Positions 8,238 through 10,777 of a stretch of 10,777 nt of DNA are shown here, piece after piece (within the stretch, counting starts at the first letter, position 1; each line of letters starts with the position of its first letter). The stretch spans positions 1 to 10,777 of the forward strand of contig CAKZUU010000455.1 in NCBI GenBank assembly GCA_937922175.1, in the 5' to 3' direction. The stretch comes from an uncultured Gemmataceae bacterium (GTDB lineage: Bacteria; Planctomycetota; Planctomycetia; Gemmatales; Gemmataceae). The translations under genes and the position numbers were made by a program. A model generated the notes under the pieces. That model saw only the letters and a program-made list of their open reading frames with translations, did not search any database and was not told the origin of the DNA.

Positions 8238-9018
8238 ATATAACCTCACGGCCGCACAGGCGGCGTAAGTTCTGCCAATCCTCCCATTTGAGTTGGGTGA
8301 CTGGGGGAAGGACTGTTTTCAAGGTCTCAAAGCTAACGACGGAAGAATGCATCGCGGAAGAGGGAATAGCTCGTTGATAGCGTCGAACATATTGCACAGC
8401 AGGGCGAAAGACACGGTAGTAGAGTTTTTGTTCGAGATTCCAATTTTCTTCGCGACGTTCCATCACGCGACGATCGCGCTCGGCAAGCGCTTCGCGTCGA
8501 CCGCTGGGACGTCCATTCCGCATCGGCCGTTCACGCGGAAAGCCCTTTCGACCCAAGGAACGACTGTCCTGCACTCCGCGAGCATCACCCTGGCCTGGGA
8601 GATAGGCACTCGCTACCACCGACAAACGGTCATTGATCACAACGACGACACCATCAAGGCCCAAGACAATGGTCACGTAGCTGTTGGTAATGATCCATTT
8701 CAAAATTGCGGCATCGGCGGAATTTAACCGGATCGCCTCACTATAGATATCATAAAGTAGTTGCGCCGATGCTCCATTGGATCGTTTGGCTTCCTCCCAA
8801 TAATAAAACCGAGTGTCATCATTCTCTATATCGAGAATCTCGTGAAATTCGGGGCAGACGATACCCCAGGCATAACATTCCGGGGCAGTGAGAAGATGAT
8901 CGCGTAAATGCTGACATGCCGACATGCTGTCTCGAAAAACCTGAATGTGAATTTGCGGGCGAAGAGGATGGGGAATCTGATGGAATCGGAGGTTCTGCAC
9001 TTCGGGTGTCACAGACAT
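8230..9018 (-). CDS. Uncharacterised protein with basic central segment
   Basis: I do not recognise this 262-residue protein. The start is ATG 9018 because AGGAG lies 6 bases before it. Upstream in-frame ATGs at 9036 and 9111 lack this, and the latter would run into the sigma gene. Residues 1-145 look like a compact alpha/beta domain: IHIQVFRD, a run with YAWGIVCPEFHEIL, then YVTIVLGLDGVVVVINDRLS (114-133) ending in VVASAYLPGQG. That last strand pattern is loosely reminiscent of BECR/RelE-type ribonuclease toxins, a weak impression only. Residues 150-192 are highly basic and arginine-rich (GRKGFPRERPMRNGRPSGRR), suggesting nucleic-acid contact or a flexible linker. The C-terminal 65 residues are helical. 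The gene starts 44 bases after the sigma-like gene stop and overlaps the next gene by 8 bases, so it belongs to the operon. It could be a toxin-like effector, an adaptor, or a second partner of the sigma factor. Confidence 0.8.
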   Translation of the reverse strand: MSVTPEVQNLRFHQIPHPLRPQIHIQVFRDSMSACQHLRDHLLTAPECYAWGIVCPEFHEILDIENDDTRFYYWEEAKRSNGASAQLLYDIYSEAIRLNSADAAILKWIITNSYVTIVLGLDGVVVVINDRLSVVASAYLPGQGDARGVQDSRSLGRKGFPRERPMRNGRPSGRREALAERDRRVMERREENWNLEQKLYYRVFRPAVQYVRRYQRAIPSSAMHSSVVSFETLKTVLPPVTQLKWEDWQNLRRLCGREVIYG

Positions 9019-9062
9019 GATGCGCTCCTGTTTCATGGGCGTGGTTTTGAAACAACCGCCAA

Positions 9063-10091
9063 TCAAGTCGATGTTCGATTCGTCAACAGGTTCTCGAAGA
9101 GCGTTTTCCACCGTCGGTCATCGCGCAACACTTCGCGGAAATGATCTCTAGCTCGTTTCGTCCACTGATTCCACAAAGCGGCGGTGAGTTCGATCTGGGG
9201 CGAAGTATTGTTCACCATCTTGCAAAAGTCGTCGACCGTGATGAAATTCGGCGGTTGATTCAGCAATGGTCGGCACCCATTCCAGATGGTTCCGAGTTCC
9301 GGCCAGCCCTGCCGGAAAGTTAGACATTGCTCATCGCTACGCCAGCGGATGACTCGTTCTATGGTGTTACTTCGCTCTTCATGTTCGATGGTATTGCTTA
9401 ACATCTTCGCGACGATCAGACGTAAATGCATCAGAAAGACGGCGTAATAGTTTACTCTACTTTTGGCGACTTCCCGCATCCGATCAAGGGCGTCGCGCAG
9501 GTTATCGGCCCAAACGAGGATGTTCTCGGCCCTTTCGTCGGCACGGTCATCAGTCGTTCGGTATTCTGGGGGCCGAGGCTCGCTCCCTTCCTGCCGGCGA
9601 CGAGGCGTTTCCGAATCGGATGAGTCTGTTTCATCGTCGGCGGTCTTCTTATATTGTTTCTCGATCTCAAAAAACGATCGTCGTGAAGTTTCTTGACAGA
9701 ATCTTGTTTTGATCCAGTTATGAACCACCACACAGGACCACTTCGAGAACGAACCTTTGGTGGGGTTGTATTTGGCGAGTCGTTGCCAGATGACAGCAGC
9801 TGCGTCCGCCGGTGACTCGATGGGGCCATTGGGGTATCGCCGATGAAAAAATTGCCCAATTCTCTCAATCGTCGGCAACAAACGATCAAATGCCGCGTCA
9901 CGCTGCCATTTCTCGGGAGCATGTCCTGCCCAAGCGGCGATGGTGTTCTCGTCGGCACCATCTAAATGTTCCTCGAAAACCTCCCGGTCGACGGCCAGCT
10001 CTGAGGGAGCAGGGGTGGTCAGGGGCGGCCGATGATGCGTTTGTAGCTGGTCCGATGGTTCGGTTCGACCCTGCTCAGGTCGGTTGGTCAT
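9063..10091 (-). CDS. Divergent sigma-70/ECF-like transcription factor
   Basis: A 342-residue protein, first in the minus-strand operon. ATG 10091 has GAGG 6 bases upstream. The N-terminal 35 residues are polar and proline-rich. Residues about 68-138 fit sigma region 2: ESPADAAAVIWQRLAKYNP (92-110), then TKGSFSKWSCVVVHNWIKTR (111-130) and a basic FCQETSRR, parallel to the 'D+.QEvwlr...gsF.aWL..IarN...d..Rr' layout of ECF factors. A disordered acidic/basic spacer (150-187) follows. Next comes a segment like the start of region 4 (196-232: LRDALDRMREVAKSR and YYAVFLMHLRLIVAKML), and a last helical part at 284-325 (ITVDDFCKMVNNTSP, then WNQWTKRARDHFREVL), which could be a second helix-turn-helix. 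It is longer than a typical 170-200-residue ECF factor. In this operon it would be the output, rewiring transcription once released from its partners. Sigma identity is by pattern only and moderately sure. Confidence 0.75.
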   Translation of the reverse strand: MTNRPEQGRTEPSDQLQTHHRPPLTTPAPSELAVDREVFEEHLDGADENTIAAWAGHAPEKWQRDAAFDRLLPTIERIGQFFHRRYPNGPIESPADAAAVIWQRLAKYNPTKGSFSKWSCVVVHNWIKTRFCQETSRRSFFEIEKQYKKTADDETDSSDSETPRRRQEGSEPRPPEYRTTDDRADERAENILVWADNLRDALDRMREVAKSRVNYYAVFLMHLRLIVAKMLSNTIEHEERSNTIERVIRWRSDEQCLTFRQGWPELGTIWNGCRPLLNQPPNFITVDDFCKMVNNTSPQIELTAALWNQWTKRARDHFREVLRDDRRWKTLFENLLTNRTST

Positions 10092-10258
10092 GGTCTACCT
10101 CGCCCAGGGCAGCTTTGGGGATTCACCGATGCACCTCGAATGCAAGTGAGGGCCGACGAGTGTCCCCCTATTGAAGCTAGCCGAGCGGGGGAAATATGGC
10201 CAATCATCGTGCTCGTTCGTTCGACGGCGACTTCGCTCTCGTACCCTGCCGGAGCCCA

Positions 10259-10276
10259 CGCGGGATCTTTCCCGTG
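10259..10276. repeat. Short hairpin in divergent region
   Basis: CGGGA (10261-10265) pairs with TCCCG (10270-10274) across a TCTT loop. The stem extends by one G-U and one C-G pair outward, giving about 7 base pairs. There is no T-tract, so it is not a standard intrinsic terminator. It could be an mRNA 5'-leader structure or chance. Confidence 0.25.
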
Positions 10277-10282
10277 AAACGA

Positions 10283-10294
10283 GTGACCTGTCAC
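10283..10294. promoter_or_regulatory. Palindrome GTGAC-CT-GTCAC, possible operator
   Basis: A perfect 5-base inverted repeat with a 2-base spacer, located in the divergent region 192 bases upstream of the sigma-like start and 155 bases before the isomerase-like start. Its symmetry would suit a dimeric regulator. A 10-base palindrome can arise by chance, and no second copy was noticed. Confidence 0.25.
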
Positions 10295-10448
10295 AATTGA
10301 TTACTCGCGTAACGACCTCTCGATGACAAAGCGATGAGGAGGCTTCGCAGTGCTGTTGAATTGCTGGCCCCCGGCTCGTACAGCTGAGTTAGTCGAGGCA
10401 AAAGGGGGAACGCCAATTGCCGTGCCCGCTTTTTTCTGGGGGGATCCG

Positions 10449-10643
10449 ATGAAACCAGGTCCTGGTGCGTTGAATCGTCGAGTCTGGCTCAAGGGGCTTT
10501 CGGCGTGGGGAGCGGCATCAGGTCTGGCGGGCCCAGGCAGGTCGGCACCGACAGGGCAACCGATCCGGCTGTGCCTCAACACAAGCACGATTCGGGGGCA
10601 AAATTTGTCTTTAGATCGGGTCGTGGAGCTGGCGGCCGAGGCC
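10449..10643 (+). pseudogene. Sugar phosphate isomerase/epimerase-like, N-terminal 65 codons before an inversion
   Basis: From ATG 10449, with a G-rich ribosome-binding stretch (GGGGGG and GGA) just ahead, the plus strand reads a Tat-type signal, LNRRVWLKGLSAWGAASGLA (8-27). It then reads PIRLCLNTSTIRGQ (38-51) and LSLDRVVELAAEA (53-65). This is the typical opening of planctomycete sugar phosphate isomerase/epimerase-like proteins (AP_endonuc_2 / xylose isomerase-like TIM barrel): twin-arginine leader, first barrel strand with the NTSTIRG motif, first helix. Family members usually go on with something like GYDGIEPW. Here the frame stays open to the window end, but after codon 65 the translation (LPTNARIIDNP...) no longer resembles the family. 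The following part is found on the opposite strand. Whether the gene is truly broken, invertible, or wrongly assembled cannot be decided here. Confidence 0.78.
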
Positions 10644-10777
10644 CTTCCGACGAACGCCCGCATCATCGACAATCCACGGGCTGAAGCCGATGGCACTTTC
10701 AACCTTGATTCCGCAGTCGGCGATCTTCTTCGCCAGGTCCCTCAACTTCCCGCCGCCTTGGACATACCGATCGATCT
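10638..10777 (-). pseudogene. Inverted continuation of the isomerase/epimerase-like gene
   Basis: Read on the minus strand from 10775, this segment gives IDRYVQGGGKLRDLAKKI, then ADCGIKVESAIGFSPWIVDD, then AGVRRKGL. This is a good match by eye to the part of sugar phosphate isomerase/epimerase-like proteins that follows the first barrel helix ('EIDxYVxxGGSLxDLxKxIxDLGLxVxSAIGFxxWIVDD...RxKGLEQ'). After KGL, instead of the usual EQ, it runs into the reverse complement of the upstream gene and loses similarity. About a dozen residues expected between the plus-strand piece (ending AAEA) and this piece are not in the window; they should lie within some 40 bases past its right edge. Codon boundaries of both readings coincide at GAGGCC, 10638-10643. 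Confidence 0.75.

Larger units (their letters stand above)
10092..10448. other. Divergent intergenic region with regulatory potential
   Basis: About 357 bases separate the sigma-operon start (minus) from the isomerase-like start (plus), so promoters for both should lie here. I see no convincing gene. I found no -35/-10 pair good enough to call on either strand. Two inverted repeats (10259-10276 and 10283-10294) are listed separately. A short minus-strand open frame (10088-10294) has no plausible protein features and ends within the sigma gene start. Confidence 0.6.

Noticed and set aside
9019..9111. Upstream in-frame ATGs (9036, 9111) as start of the 262-residue protein
   Set aside because: Only ATG 9018 has a well-spaced AGGAG, and the longest version would overlap the sigma-like coding region by 49 bases.
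10088..10294. A 68-codon minus-strand open frame ahead of the sigma-like gene
   Set aside because: It has no good ribosome-binding site or protein-like composition and runs slightly into the sigma-like start; more likely leader or promoter DNA.
10301..10702. A 133-codon minus-strand open frame
   Set aside because: It crosses the isomerase-like start in a different frame from the convincing minus-strand fragment and resembles no protein family I know.
1..10777. CRISPR array, tRNA/rRNA genes or insertion sequences
   Set aside because: Looked for and not seen: no regularly spaced repeats, no recognisable cloverleaf or rRNA sequence, no transposase-like protein.

Overview
The window looks like a piece of a planctomycete chromosome, probably from the Gemmata/Pirellula side of the phylum. 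It opens with a DUF1549/DUF1553 'planctomycete cytochrome c' protein directly followed by a DUF1501 protein, a pairing that is abundant in, and nearly diagnostic of, Planctomycetes. The left half is GC-rich and ordinary.

Plus strand, left half (1-5686): the 3' part of the DUF1549/DUF1553 gene, the DUF1501 gene, a class I SAM-dependent methyltransferase carrying a signal peptide, and an APC-superfamily amino-acid permease that overlaps the methyltransferase stop by 4 bases. No RNA genes, insertion sequences or CRISPR repeats were seen anywhere in the window.

Minus strand, right half (10091 down to 5706): a tight four-gene operon, which is the most interesting part. In transcription order it encodes (i) a divergent sigma-70/ECF-like protein, (ii) an unrecognised 262-residue protein with a very basic middle, (iii) an acidic, mostly helical 369-residue protein with a beta-rich C-terminus, a plausible anti-sigma or protease substrate, and (iv) a 463-residue protein that I read as a Lon-type Ser-Lys protease domain fused to a C-terminal CARF (DUF1887/Card1-like) nucleotide-sensing domain. 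Protease plus nucleotide sensor plus sigma factor plus partner has the same logic as the CalpL-CalpT-CalpS cascade of some type III CRISPR systems. There the SAVED-Lon protease CalpL is switched on by cyclic oligoadenylate, cuts CalpT and frees the sigma factor CalpS. Here the sensor looks like CARF rather than SAVED, no CRISPR or nucleotide cyclase gene is visible, and the two middle proteins are unfamiliar. It may therefore be a related but undescribed signal-activated proteolysis/transcription module.

Right end (10092-10777): a roughly 357-base divergent intergenic region, then the Tat-signal N-terminus of a sugar phosphate isomerase/epimerase-like protein on the plus strand. After 65 codons the plus strand stops making sense for that family, and the next stretch of the same protein family is found on the minus strand up to the window end. 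This is an intragenic inversion or a fold-back assembly/amplification junction, with the six bases GAGGCC (10638-10643) shared by both readings.
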